Assembly: GCA_963725175.1 (NCBI GenBank)
Contig: CAVRXH010000006.1
Coordinates: 1,488,001 to 1,552,000 of the forward strand
Direction of reading: 5' to 3'
Source: DASUBV01 sp963725175
GTDB taxonomy: Bacteria > Actinomycetota > Actinomycetes > Streptosporangiales > Streptosporangiaceae
DNA: 64,000 nucleotides
The notes under the pieces were generated by a model. It saw nothing but the letters and a program-made list of their open reading frames with translations. It did not search any database and was not told the DNA's origin. Made by a program: the position numbers and the translations under genes. This document shows positions 26,713 to 32,951 of this stretch, piece by piece. Each line of letters begins with the position of its first letter. Within the stretch, counting starts at the first letter, position 1.

Positions 26713-26785
26713 GCAGTTGTAGCTCAACGGACAGAGCGCCCCTCTAACGAAGGGGAGGATGCGGGTTCGAGTCCCGTCAGCTCCG
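26713..26785 (+). tRNA. element-borne tRNA, anticodon AAC (Val), unusual
   Basis: This 73-nt cloverleaf has D-arm GCTC/GAGC, anticodon stem CCCCT/AGGGG and loop CTAACGA. The T-arm is GCGGG-TTCGAGT-CCCGT. The acceptor stem GCAGTTG/CAGCTCC has one C-C mismatch at the second pair and one G-U pair. The loop gives anticodon AAC, which is rare in bacteria for Val; the body resembles tRNA-Arg. It lies inside the AICE just before a strong hairpin. It could be an active accessory tRNA or a decayed one. Confidence 0.6.
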
Positions 26786-26787
26786 CC

Positions 26788-26822
26788 GGGGCGGGGCGGC
26801 TGACTGACAGCCAGCCCCGCCC
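26788..26822 (+). terminator. GC-rich hairpin after the element tRNA
   Basis: GGGCGGGGC-GGCTG pairs with CAGCC-A-GCCCCGCCC around a five-base loop directly after the tRNA. A factor-independent terminator without T-run, as often seen in actinomycetes, is the likely role. Confidence 0.65.
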
Positions 26823-26840
26823 TTCACATTGAATGTGAAG
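26822..26840. repeat. perfect 19-bp palindrome
   Basis: CTTCACATT-G-AATGTGAAG lies between the tRNA hairpin and the long inverted repeat. It is AT-richer than its surroundings and may be a protein-binding site. Confidence 0.5.
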
Positions 26841-26854
26841 GCTCTTGGCGACTG

Positions 26855-26980
26855 TCCTTCCGGCGATCCATCGTTGAGCCGGGCAGGATCACGGTCAAGG
26901 GCGCTTCGCGTTACACGCGATGGCCTCCGGCCACCCTTGACCGTGATCCTGCCCGGCTCGTTCGGCGCCTATCGGAAGGA
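26855..26980. repeat. long inverted repeat near the AICE right end
   Basis: Perfect 26-bp arms (26876-26901 and 26934-26959, starting GAGCCGGGCAGGATC) enclose a 32-base loop. Outer eight-base arms TCCTTCCG/CGGAAGGA are at 26855 and 26973. It could fold into a long cruciform. A single-strand origin of rolling-circle replication, or a small hairpin-type mobile repeat, are the two readings I favour. No gene lies between 26823 and 27315. Confidence 0.7.
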
Positions 26981-27004
26981 CGGAGCGGTACGGGCGGGCG
27001 GCCC

Positions 27005-27021
27005 GTGCCCGTCACGTGCCC
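27005..27021. repeat. GTGCCC pair, left arm of att junction 2
   Basis: GTGCCC occurs at 27005 and 27016, exactly 11 bp apart and about 100 bp left of the att core. A matching pair stands to the right of the core. Confidence 0.5.
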
Positions 27022-27116
27022 GATCGGACGGTCAGCAGCGGTGTTTCAGGGGCACTCGCGGTTACTCGCAAACATGCCCTGACCTGGGCGGCAGCAGCTC
27101 AGACTACTCCGCGCCG

Positions 27117-27169
27117 CAGCCTTCCAAGCTGGTCATGCGGGTTCGATTCCCGTCGCCCGCTCTCGCTAT
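27117..27169 (+). repeat. att junction 2 (attR of the AICE / attL of a second element)
   Basis: This is an exact 53-bp copy of the tRNA-Gly 3' end at 15534-15586. The 5' half of the tRNA is absent, so it is not a gene. GTGCC pairs on both sides make it look like a joined attP-type site between two tandem elements. Confidence 0.88.
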
Positions 27170-27234
27170 TTCCCCAGTTCAGCGGTACTTTCTCTCGCCA
27201 ATTCCTCGTCAGGGGCCACCTTCTGGGCCCGTCC

Positions 27235-27251
27235 GTGCCACATACGTGCCC
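27235..27251. repeat. GTGCC pair, right arm of att junction 2
   Basis: GTGCCA at 27235 and GTGCCC at 27246, 11 bp apart, lie 74 bp right of the tRNA-like end. That is the same offset as the int-side repeats at attL (76 bp). Confidence 0.5.
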
Positions 27252-27285
27252 CGACTGCGACCATCCAGGCCCGGCTCCCATCGGG

Positions 27286-27308
27286 GTGTATCACGAAACG
27301 TGATACAC
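27286..27308. promoter_or_regulatory. operator of the RHH-MazF module
   Basis: The arms GTGTATCACG and CGTGATACAC with centre AAA form a perfect inverted repeat ending eight bases before the antitoxin ATG. It contains a TACACT-like -10 element (27304-27309) seven bases before the ATG, and no ribosome site is visible. Leaderless transcription repressed by the RHH antitoxin is the simplest reading. Confidence 0.65.
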
Positions 27309-27315
27309 TTGGTCC

Positions 27316-27555
27316 ATGTCGTCAGCCATCAGCGTGCGCCTCGATCAGGAAGCGCTACGCGCCCTGGCCCAGATCGAGTCCACCGGCCTGACACGGTCCG
27401 AGGCTATCCGGCGGGCCATCCTCGACAGCGCCTGGCAACTGCGCCGCCGCGCTGCGGTGGCTGCCGAAGCAGCAGCGCTGGAAGCCGACGAAGCCGACCG
27501 CCAGGAAATGCTCGAGGTTGCCGAATTCATGGAGAGCATGCGTGCTCCGGGGTGA
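27316..27555 (+). CDS. ribbon-helix-helix antitoxin
   Basis: This 79-residue protein has an N-terminal ribbon-helix-helix (ISVRLDQEALRALAQIESTG then LTRSEAIRRAILDSAW), which should bind the palindrome just upstream. The acidic helical C-terminus (EADEADRQEMLEVAEFMESM) would wrap the toxin. It overlaps the MazF gene by 14 bases, so the two are coupled. The ATG has no ribosome site and lies close behind a -10-like box, which suggests leaderless translation. Confidence 0.82.
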   Translation: MSSAISVRLDQEALRALAQIESTGLTRSEAIRRAILDSAWQLRRRAAVAAEAAALEADEADRQEMLEVAEFMESMRAPG

Positions 27556-27859
27556 CATCTACGAGTTCCGGCCACCACGAGGGACAGGTCACGAGCAATG
27601 CGGCCGCCGCTACGGCGTGATCGTCCAGTCCGACATGCTCCTGCCACGCTCGGTGGTCCTGGTCGCCCCGACATCCCTGAGCGCGAAGCCAGCGTCCTTC
27701 CGGCCCGAGATCGATCTCTTCGGGGAAACCACCCGAGTCCTGGTGGAGCAGGTCGGAGCTGTAGACGCAGGGCGGCTGGGTGACATGGTCGGCCGCGTCA
27801 GCCCCGACCAGCAATGGGGCATCGACGAAGCACTCTCAACCGTCCTAGGGCTTCGCTAA
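27542..27859 (+). CDS. MazF-family mRNA interferase
   Basis: This 105-residue toxin of the MazF/PemK type has RGDIYEFRPPRGTGHEQCGR at the N-terminus, then RYGVIVQSD, VVLVAPTS and FRPEIDL, and a final helix (DQQWGIDEALSTVLGL). It would cleave mRNA at short sites when freed from the antitoxin. GTG 27542 has GGAGAG upstream and gives the normal MazF start. A hairpin overlaps the stop (27848-27875). A dead paralogue lies at 31801-32010. Confidence 0.82.
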   Translation: MLRGDIYEFRPPRGTGHEQCGRRYGVIVQSDMLLPRSVVLVAPTSLSAKPASFRPEIDLFGETTRVLVEQVGAVDAGRLGDMVGRVSPDQQWGIDEALSTVLGLR

Positions 27860-27875
27860 CCCTCGGGCGAAGCCC
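27848..27875 (+). terminator. hairpin overlapping the mazF stop
   Basis: GGGCTTCGC (27848-27856) pairs with GCGAAGCCC (27867-27875). The stem includes the last codons of mazF. It is a likely terminator for the toxin-antitoxin operon. The following 280 bases hold no gene I can support. Confidence 0.6.
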
Positions 27876-28155
27876 AGCAATGCCACTATTCGATAGGCAA
27901 CTGCCGAAACTAGCTAGGAAGTCAGTGAGTCGCCGCTGCCCCCACGACGCCACCAATCGTAGTATATGCAAAGATCAAGCCGTTCAAGATTCTCCACCTA
28001 AATTGAGGCTACGAGCGCTAGGTCATGCGCCGCATTGCCAGACCAGAGAGTATAGCTCACAGTATCGAGCGATGTCGCATGACACGCGCGCGAACGGATG
28101 CGCTTCACCCAATCGCGGACACGAGTCCGCCTAGAGCTGGGCGCAGAAGGGTAGT

Positions 28156-29361
28156 TCAAGACATATGCCGGAAAGTAGCAAGCTGTTCCGGTGGGCCGAC
28201 GAAGGCCATTCCCTCGATCTCGCATTCTGTAAATCTACAAGCGATCATCGGAACGACGCCTACTTTGAATGACTTGTCGGGAACCTCGAAGAGCATGGCT
28301 TCTACCGGATTCTGAAAACGGCATCCGTTAAAGGCATTAGGCGCCCCAAACGGATAGACAACTACGGGACCGCGTACTCGATACTCTGTGAACGTAAGTC
28401 CCTCCAGCCTCGGAGGTTCCCGGCTTCTGTCAAGTAGATCAGTCAGACTGATATCGGCCCCGATGTATAGCTTGTCATCCTGAGGAAGAAGCAATGCAAG
28501 TTCGTTTGCTTCCATTTCAATATGAAAAGCACTTCCGCCACTCGCTTGTATGAATCCGGCTTCAAAACGGGCCCCGCCTAGCCGAGAGAAGTCGGGTCCA
28601 AGTTGAACTGGCGTGCCCGCAGCAGTTTCCCATACCTCTACAGCCGTTATCGGGAACTCGAGACTGTCAGACCATGAGCGCGTATTTGAACGCGGATATC
28701 GAGAGTCCAGAGAGTCGGCGGATTCGATATTAAGATATTCGACTCGGAACTTATCCCCGTTATTGTATTTAACCTCCACCAGCCTGCCGCTCGGCGGGCA
28801 TATAATTTCATTAACGGCCGGCGTAACTCGCCAGAAGTTGTTCTCGATTGCCGCACGTGAACGCCCTGTGGCACTTGGCATACGAAAATTAAGCTGAATG
28901 TAGCCTTCGTCGTCGCGATCAAACCATATAAGTTTCGTATCATTAATCTTAAGAACTACCGAAACGTCATAGAAGAAATTGCCACCCACGACTGCAAGCA
29001 AGCGTTGGCGCATCCAGTTGAGCCGTCCGCGGACTTCGCGGGCTCTCGCCCTTCCATCTCGTTTAAATTCGCGCAATTGACTGGCAGTGAAAGCGCCGTT
29101 GTCCGCCTGATCTGCATGCAGTCGGCAGAGCGCAATCATTCCTTCTGGCCGGTGATGATGCTCCACTCGCCACTCGGGGTCAAAGTGATGCCAAGTGAGA
29201 TAAGGGCTTCCGCATTCGCGAACTGGGCAACAAAAGCCAACCTCCTGCCTAAGCGTACGAATAACGTCACGCGGGGGGGTCCGCCCAAGATCTCGCATGT
29301 AGTATTCCCAATGTGTCGTAGGTGCTCTGGATACGTCATCGGAAGTGGCCAACACCAGCAT
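28156..29361 (-). CDS. HNH-endonuclease-like protein, cargo
   Basis: This is a 401-residue protein from ATG 29361, with GGAG seven bases upstream. Near the N-terminus is an HNH-like centre: FCCPVRECGSPYLTWHHFDP, EWRVEHHHRPEGMIALCRLH, ADQADNG. It has a Cys pair, the HH pair and a later His, as in zinc-containing HNH nucleases. The remaining 280 residues look like beta-rich domains (NFFYDVSVVLKINDTKLIWF and others) ending in NGCRFQNP and CRFTECEIEGMAFVG, and match no family I know. GC and codon use differ from the chromosome. Restriction or antiphage defence is plausible from context only. Confidence 0.6.
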   Translation of the reverse strand: MLVLATSDDVSRAPTTHWEYYMRDLGRTPPRDVIRTLRQEVGFCCPVRECGSPYLTWHHFDPEWRVEHHHRPEGMIALCRLHADQADNGAFTASQLREFKRDGRARAREVRGRLNWMRQRLLAVVGGNFFYDVSVVLKINDTKLIWFDRDDEGYIQLNFRMPSATGRSRAAIENNFWRVTPAVNEIICPPSGRLVEVKYNNGDKFRVEYLNIESADSLDSRYPRSNTRSWSDSLEFPITAVEVWETAAGTPVQLGPDFSRLGGARFEAGFIQASGGSAFHIEMEANELALLLPQDDKLYIGADISLTDLLDRSREPPRLEGLTFTEYRVRGPVVVYPFGAPNAFNGCRFQNPVEAMLFEVPDKSFKVGVVPMIACRFTECEIEGMAFVGPPEQLATFRHMS

Positions 29362-29622
29362 AGACGCTCCACTGGCATCTTTCGGGCACATCGTGCGTTG
29401 GAGGTACGCCGCATGAGTTCTCAGAGACCGATCCGATCTGGCGGACCGCCACAGCGGTCTCCCGAACGGTATTCCCGCTGGGGAACGCGCGCTTTCGGTC
29501 TTCGCTCGATGCCTTATGCGGCCTTCACCCGGCGCGGAAGTATCAGCCTTCCGCGGGCAGTGATCGGCGCCTACCGGTGAAGTCACCCACTGCGCCACCG
29601 CCCCTACCGTCCAGGAGGCGCC

Positions 29623-29939
29623 ATGACCGCCCCCTCCCGCGAGTCCGGCACCCGGCAAGCATCTCCCCACTCAGCCGCGAGCACTGTCAACGACAGCTTG
29701 ACCCAAAGCGACGGCAGGCGGTCCCCGAGAACAGCGAGTACGCCGCATTCGCCCGGCACGTCCTGCGGGCCTACAACCACCGCGTCGCCGTCGGCGACGT
29801 CGAACCCCTGACCGACCTGATCCGCCTGGCTGAAGATATTAACGACGCCACCGGCCAGGCCGTGCACAGGCTGTGGGACGCCGGGTACTCCTGGGCCAAG
29901 ATCAGCTCCCGCACCGGCGCCACCCGCCAAGCGGGTTAG
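29623..29939 (+). pseudogene. AICE-type small HTH protein, frameshifted and cut
   Basis: GGAGG at 29611 and ATG 29623 open the gene in one frame. The recognisable part (ENSEYAAFARHVLRAYNHRV, VGDVEPLTDLIRLAEDI, GYSWAKISSRTGATRQ) is in another frame from about 29730. The family is common at the right ends of AICEs and normally continues after TRQA with AQQRW; here it stops at once. It is therefore a remnant of the second element, next to att junction 3. Confidence 0.6.
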
Positions 29940-30006
29940 CAGCGCTGGAGCCGCCGCCCTGCCACGACAAGCCAGCAGTAACCGCAGACTGGGCGAGCCC
30001 TGGCGC

Positions 30007-30023
30007 GTGCCACACCCGTGCCA
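30007..30023. repeat. GTGCCA pair, left arm of att junction 3
   Basis: GTGCCA occurs at 30007 and 30018, 11 bp apart and about 110 bp left of the core. The surrounding 70 bases resemble those at 32724-32790. Confidence 0.5.
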
Positions 30024-30128
30024 CATGCCAGGGCGATCCACGGTCAATCACGGCAACTCACCGGCAGCCGCAAGGGCCTGATCAGGACCAGTGTCCCCGC
30101 AGGTCACGGCTCATAGCGAGCCACCGAT

Positions 30129-30177
30129 CTTCCAAGCTGGTCATGCGGGTTCGATTCCCGTCGCCCGCTCCCGCTAT
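30129..30177 (+). repeat. att junction 3
   Basis: This is a third copy of the tRNA-Gly 3' end with one mismatch in the flanking bases. The next 90 bases are almost identical to the DNA right of attL, including the int 3' end. It is the left end of a third element of the same lineage. Confidence 0.88.
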
Positions 30178-30271
30178 TCCGGCCCAGGTCAGGGCATGAT
30201 CATCAGTTTCTAAACGATCTTCAGGACGCGCGTTTCCGGGCTCGTGCCCGTTGCGTGCCACATGCGTGCCA
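30178..30271 (-). pseudogene. 3' remnant of a second integrase gene, with GTGCC triplet
   Basis: 30178-30260 matches 15587-15670 except for one missing base and single mismatches. It includes the last codons and stop of int. GTGCC occurs at 30244, 30255 and 30266, each 11 bp apart. The rest of that integrase is gone and AbiEi follows directly. Confidence 0.8.
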
Positions 30272-30346
30272 TCGGAGTTAGTCGACCTGGGCAGACTCAG
30301 TATAAAATCCTTACACGCAGTGCTACACCATGCGAGACTCTTATAC

Positions 30347-30934
30347 GTGACCGCGATCGGAGATCTCCCAGCGACCTTCACGACAGAGACGGCGCTAAGT
30401 GAAGGCATCTCTCCGCGCGACCTGTACGCCGCGCGAGAGGCAGGGGAGGTTCTCGAACTCTCGCGAGGCGTCTTCCGCCTCGCCGGCGCGCCGCCAGCGA
30501 GTTATCCCGACTTTCTTGCTGTGGCGCACCGGAGCCCGGTCGCAGTGGTGTGTCTGCTCTCCGCGGCCGCAGTTCACGACCTGACCGACGAGATCCCGCC
30601 CGCCGTCCAGATCGCCGTCCCCCGAGCGAGCCATCCGCCTCGGATATCCTTCCCGCCGACATCAGTGCTGCGCTTCGAGCCGTCGACATTCGAGCTCGGG
30701 CTGTCGCACCTAGAGGCGGCACCCGGCGAGGCAGTGCGAATCTATGATCCAGCCCGCACCGTCGTGGACCTCATGCGCCTGCGGCACCGGGTAGGCGAAC
30801 CGACAGCTCTGGTTGCGGTCCATCGTTATTTGCATCGCCCGGACGCGCACCCGGCACAGTTGCTCCGGATCGCGAGCGACCTCAGGGTCCACGGCCCGGT
30901 CCTGCGGGTCCTTGACCTCGCGAGCGCCGGATGA
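30347..30934 (+). CDS. abiEi: AbiEi-family antitoxin (type IV toxin-antitoxin)
   Basis: This 195-residue protein from GTG 30347 has an N-terminal winged helix (LPATFTTETALSEGISPRDL, YAAREAGEVLELSRGVFRLA). The AbiEi antitoxin domain follows (VAVVCLLSAAAVHDLTDEIP and later IYDPARTVVDLMRLRHRVG). In AbiE systems this protein represses its operon and counters the AbiEii nucleotidyltransferase. The frame stays open upstream to 30251, but the GTG gives the family start. The stop overlaps the toxin ATG (30931). Confidence 0.82.
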   Translation: MTAIGDLPATFTTETALSEGISPRDLYAAREAGEVLELSRGVFRLAGAPPASYPDFLAVAHRSPVAVVCLLSAAAVHDLTDEIPPAVQIAVPRASHPPRISFPPTSVLRFEPSTFELGLSHLEAAPGEAVRIYDPARTVVDLMRLRHRVGEPTALVAVHRYLHRPDAHPAQLLRIASDLRVHGPVLRVLDLASAG

Positions 30935-31819
30935 CCCGCCCAACGCGTACGTCAGAGCCCGGCCGTGCCTACCTCGACCTGCAGAACCGCGCCCGCGCGG
31001 AACGCCGGGGCACGCAAGAACTCCTCACCCTGTACGTTGTGGAACGCTGGCTCGCACGACTCAGCGCCTCGATGTACGCAAGCAAGTTCGTCGTCAAGGG
31101 CGGCATGCTCCTCGCCGCTTGCAACGCGCGGCGGCCGACCGCCGACCTGGACGCACTCGCACGGTCTCTCGCCAGCGATCAGGACGCCGTCGTCTCGGTA
31201 ATTTCGGAGATCGCCCGGCTGCCCATCGATGATGGTGTCGTCTACAAGACGCACACTGCGACATCGCGCATCATCCGCGGCCAGGCAATCTATGCAGGAG
31301 TACGGATCGCCATGGACTGCGCCATCGCCACCGCGACCGTCAAGTTCCGCATGGACGTCAACTTCGGCGACCCCATCACGCCGCAGCCCGGACTAGTGGA
31401 GTTCCCCTCCTTGCGCCCGGCCTTGAGCCGGTACGCGTCCTCGGGTACCCGGTCGAGACCGTTCTTGCCGAAAAGATAGCGACCGCGATAGTCCTCGGGT
31501 CCGCCAACACCCGAGTCCGCGACTACGCCGATATCTACACCCTTACCGGCAGCCAGGTGATCGAGCAGCGCACAGCGCGCCAGGCGCTGCTGGCTACCGC
31601 GGCCTACCGAGGAACGGCAGTCGAGCCGCTGTCTGAATGATCGGCAACCTGGCGGACATCCGCCGCCAGACGTTCGAGGCATACCGGACTAGCCTCGGGC
31701 AGGCCGGCCTGCACCTCCCGGACAGCTTCCGCCAGATCGTCGGCGGCGTGACTGCCTTTGCCGATCCGCTGGCTGCCAATGCTAACGATGCAGCGTGGCA
31801 GCCTGCGGAGCGTCGCTGG
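30931..31819 (+). pseudogene. abiEii: AbiEii nucleotidyltransferase toxin, two frameshifts
   Basis: ATG 30931 overlaps the abiEi stop. The nucleotidyltransferase core is visible in FVVKGGMLLAACNARRPTADLD (motif KGG, then TxDLD). The frame breaks near 31410 in a GGCC run, continues with YPVETVLAEKIATAIVLGSA and RVRDYADIYTL, and breaks again at 31637. There LSE runs into MIGNLADIRRQTFEAYRTSL and AFADPLAAN...AERRW, the normal end of AbiEii. Both breaks are single-base, so sequencing error is possible. If they are real, the antitoxin survives without its toxin. The end is fused to a dead mazF. Confidence 0.7.
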
Positions 31820-32010
31820 AATTCCGCCCGCCGCGGGGAGCGGATCACGAGCAGCGTGGCCGCCGGTACGGAGTGATTGTTCAGGCCGACGAAATGCTGC
31901 CTCGTTGAGTCATCTTGGTCGCACCGACCTCGCGCAGCGCCGGGCCAGCATCGTTCCGTCCAGAGATAGAGCTGCTGAGTGAGGCTACGCGCGTTCTCGT
32001 CGAGCAGGCT
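31801..32010 (+). pseudogene. mazF remnant
   Basis: Reading from about 31816: EFRPPRGADHEQRGRRYGVI, VQADEMLPR, a TGA stop (31905), VILVAPTSRSAGPASFRPEI and ATRVLVEQA. It is a diverged paralogue of the intact MazF at 27542, with no start, an internal stop and no C-terminal helix. It joins the end of abiEii without a gap, so a deletion fused two toxin loci. Confidence 0.8.
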
Positions 32011-32075
32011 GCGTGTGCGGCTCGGTTGATTGTCTCGTATTCGACGGGCGTTAGCCGGCCGAGTCAGAGGGGCAG

Positions 32076-32381
32076 CTAGCTCACAGCGCCCAGCGGCTGG
32101 ATCTCATCAAGGATCCCGCCTAGGCGATCCTTCTCGATCTCCAGATCGTAACGGGCCTGCAGGTTGATCCAGAACCGCTCCGAGGTACCAAAGTAGCGCG
32201 CCAGGCGGAGCGCGGTATCGGCGCTAATACGGCGCTGGCCATGCACGATCTCGTTAATGCGCCGAGCCGGAACGCGGATATCCCGGGCGAGGCGGTACTG
32301 GCTGACGTTGAGGGGATCGAGGAACTCCTCCAACAGGATCTCGCCGGGGTGCACTGGCGGCATGATCGTCTCGGCGGTCAT
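32076..32381 (-). CDS. higA: HigA-family antitoxin
   Basis: This 101-residue protein is typical of HigA/VapI: PPVHPGEILLEEFLDPLNVS, RLARDIRVPARRINEIVHGQ, RRISADTALRLARYFGTSER, FWINLQARYDLE. It holds an XRE-type HTH. It binds and neutralises the HigB toxin encoded 12 bp upstream and should bind the palindromes before higB. Full family length, frame intact. Confidence 0.88.
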   Translation of the reverse strand: MTAETIMPPVHPGEILLEEFLDPLNVSQYRLARDIRVPARRINEIVHGQRRISADTALRLARYFGTSERFWINLQARYDLEIEKDRLGGILDEIQPLGAVS

Positions 32382-32393
32382 CGTCTCCTCCTC

Positions 32394-32675
32394 TCAGTGA
32401 TAGTCAACGATCTCGACGTCCTCCGGACCGGCGTCGGACCAGCGGAAGCAGATACGCCACTGCCGGTTGATCCGGATGCTGTGCTGCCCTCCACGATCGC
32501 CCGTCAGCTTCTCCAGGCGGTTCCCCGGAGGAACGAGCAGGTCCGCTAAGGTCTCGGCGGCGTCGAGCATCGCCAGCTTGCGCCACGCGATGCGCTGGGT
32601 CGGAGCATCCAGCCGTCGTGATCGCCTCCGCTCCCAGATCGCCTCGGTTTCCTTGTCACGGAAGGATCGCAGCAC
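32394..32675 (-). CDS. higB: HigB/RelE-family toxin
   Basis: This 93-residue protein from GTG 32675 has the RelE fold pattern: VLRSFRDKETEAIWERRRSR, IAWRKLAMLDAAETLADLLV, PGNRLEKLTGDRGGQHSIRI, NRQWRICFRWSDAGPEDVEI. HigB toxins cleave mRNA on the ribosome. The toxin gene precedes the antitoxin gene, as is normal for higBA. The frame is open further upstream into the GTGCC repeats, but the GTG fits the family and lies next to two operators. Confidence 0.87.
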   Translation of the reverse strand: MLRSFRDKETEAIWERRRSRRLDAPTQRIAWRKLAMLDAAETLADLLVPPGNRLEKLTGDRGGQHSIRINRQWRICFRWSDAGPEDVEIVDYH

Positions 32676-32683
32676 GAACCCAT

Positions 32684-32716
32684 AGTAACGCCATGCGTTA
32701 CTAACGCAACACGTTA
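32684..32716. promoter_or_regulatory. two HigA-type operators before higB
   Basis: AGTAACG-CCATG-CGTTACT (32684-32702) is a perfect seven-base inverted repeat. TAACG-CAACA-CGTTA (32702-32716) is a second one, with centres 16 bp apart. Both have five-base centres and the CGTTA half-site. They lie directly upstream of the higB start, which fits autoregulation by HigA or HigBA. Confidence 0.7.
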
Positions 32717-32730
32717 CTATCCCCTGGCGC

Positions 32731-32747
32731 GTGCCGCACTCGTGCCA
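32731..32747. repeat. GTGCC pair, left arm of a core-less junction 4
   Basis: GTGCCG at 32731 and GTGCCA at 32742, 11 bp apart, have flanks homologous to 30000-30070. No tRNA-Gly core follows. Confidence 0.45.
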
Positions 32748-32810
32748 CACGCTAGGGATGTCGACGGTCGCTCACGGTGACTCGCGGGCACGGCGACGCC
32801 GCTACCCGCG

Positions 32811-32827
32811 GTGCCCATTACGTGCCT
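32811..32827. repeat. GTGCC pair, right arm of junction 4
   Basis: GTGCCC at 32811 and GTGCCT at 32822, 11 bp apart, are followed by a degenerate GCGCC at 32833, again 11 bp on. The left-to-right arm distance is only 80 bp, against about 230 at junctions 2 and 3. The core seems to have been deleted. Confidence 0.45.
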
Positions 32828-32951
32828 CATGCGCGCCACCAGCGTCAACCGTCCTGGGTCTGACTATCAGTGGGATTCGGCCGACAATCTTCTAAACTGC
32901 TAGTCGCCCACAAGGGCAGCTCGTAACAGACGACCAGGAAGCACGTGGATC

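Larger units (their letters stand above)
15534..27169. mobile_element. actinomycete integrative and conjugative element (AICE), pSAM2-like
   Basis: This 11.6-kb element lies between two 53-bp direct repeats of the tRNA-Gly 3' end (15534-15586 and 27117-27169). It holds the AICE core in the usual order: integrase, excisionase, RepSA-type rolling-circle initiator, TraB/FtsK translocase, Pra-like activator, GntR (KorSA-like) repressor, XRE-TPR regulator and Nudix (Pif-like) protein, then cargo. AICEs move as double-stranded DNA through a TraB hexamer and replicate by rolling circle after excision. All backbone genes are unbroken, so it may be active. The att repeat assignment is seen directly; mobility is inferred. 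Confidence 0.9.

Noticed and set aside
27117..27169. Second tRNA-Gly gene
   Set aside because: Only the 3' part from the anticodon stem is present; the same holds for 30129-30177. They are att copies.
29362..29670. N-terminal extension of the HNH-like protein to 29670
   Set aside because: The extra 103 residues are low-complexity and overlap the region of the opposite AICE-type gene; ATG 29361 has a ribosome site.
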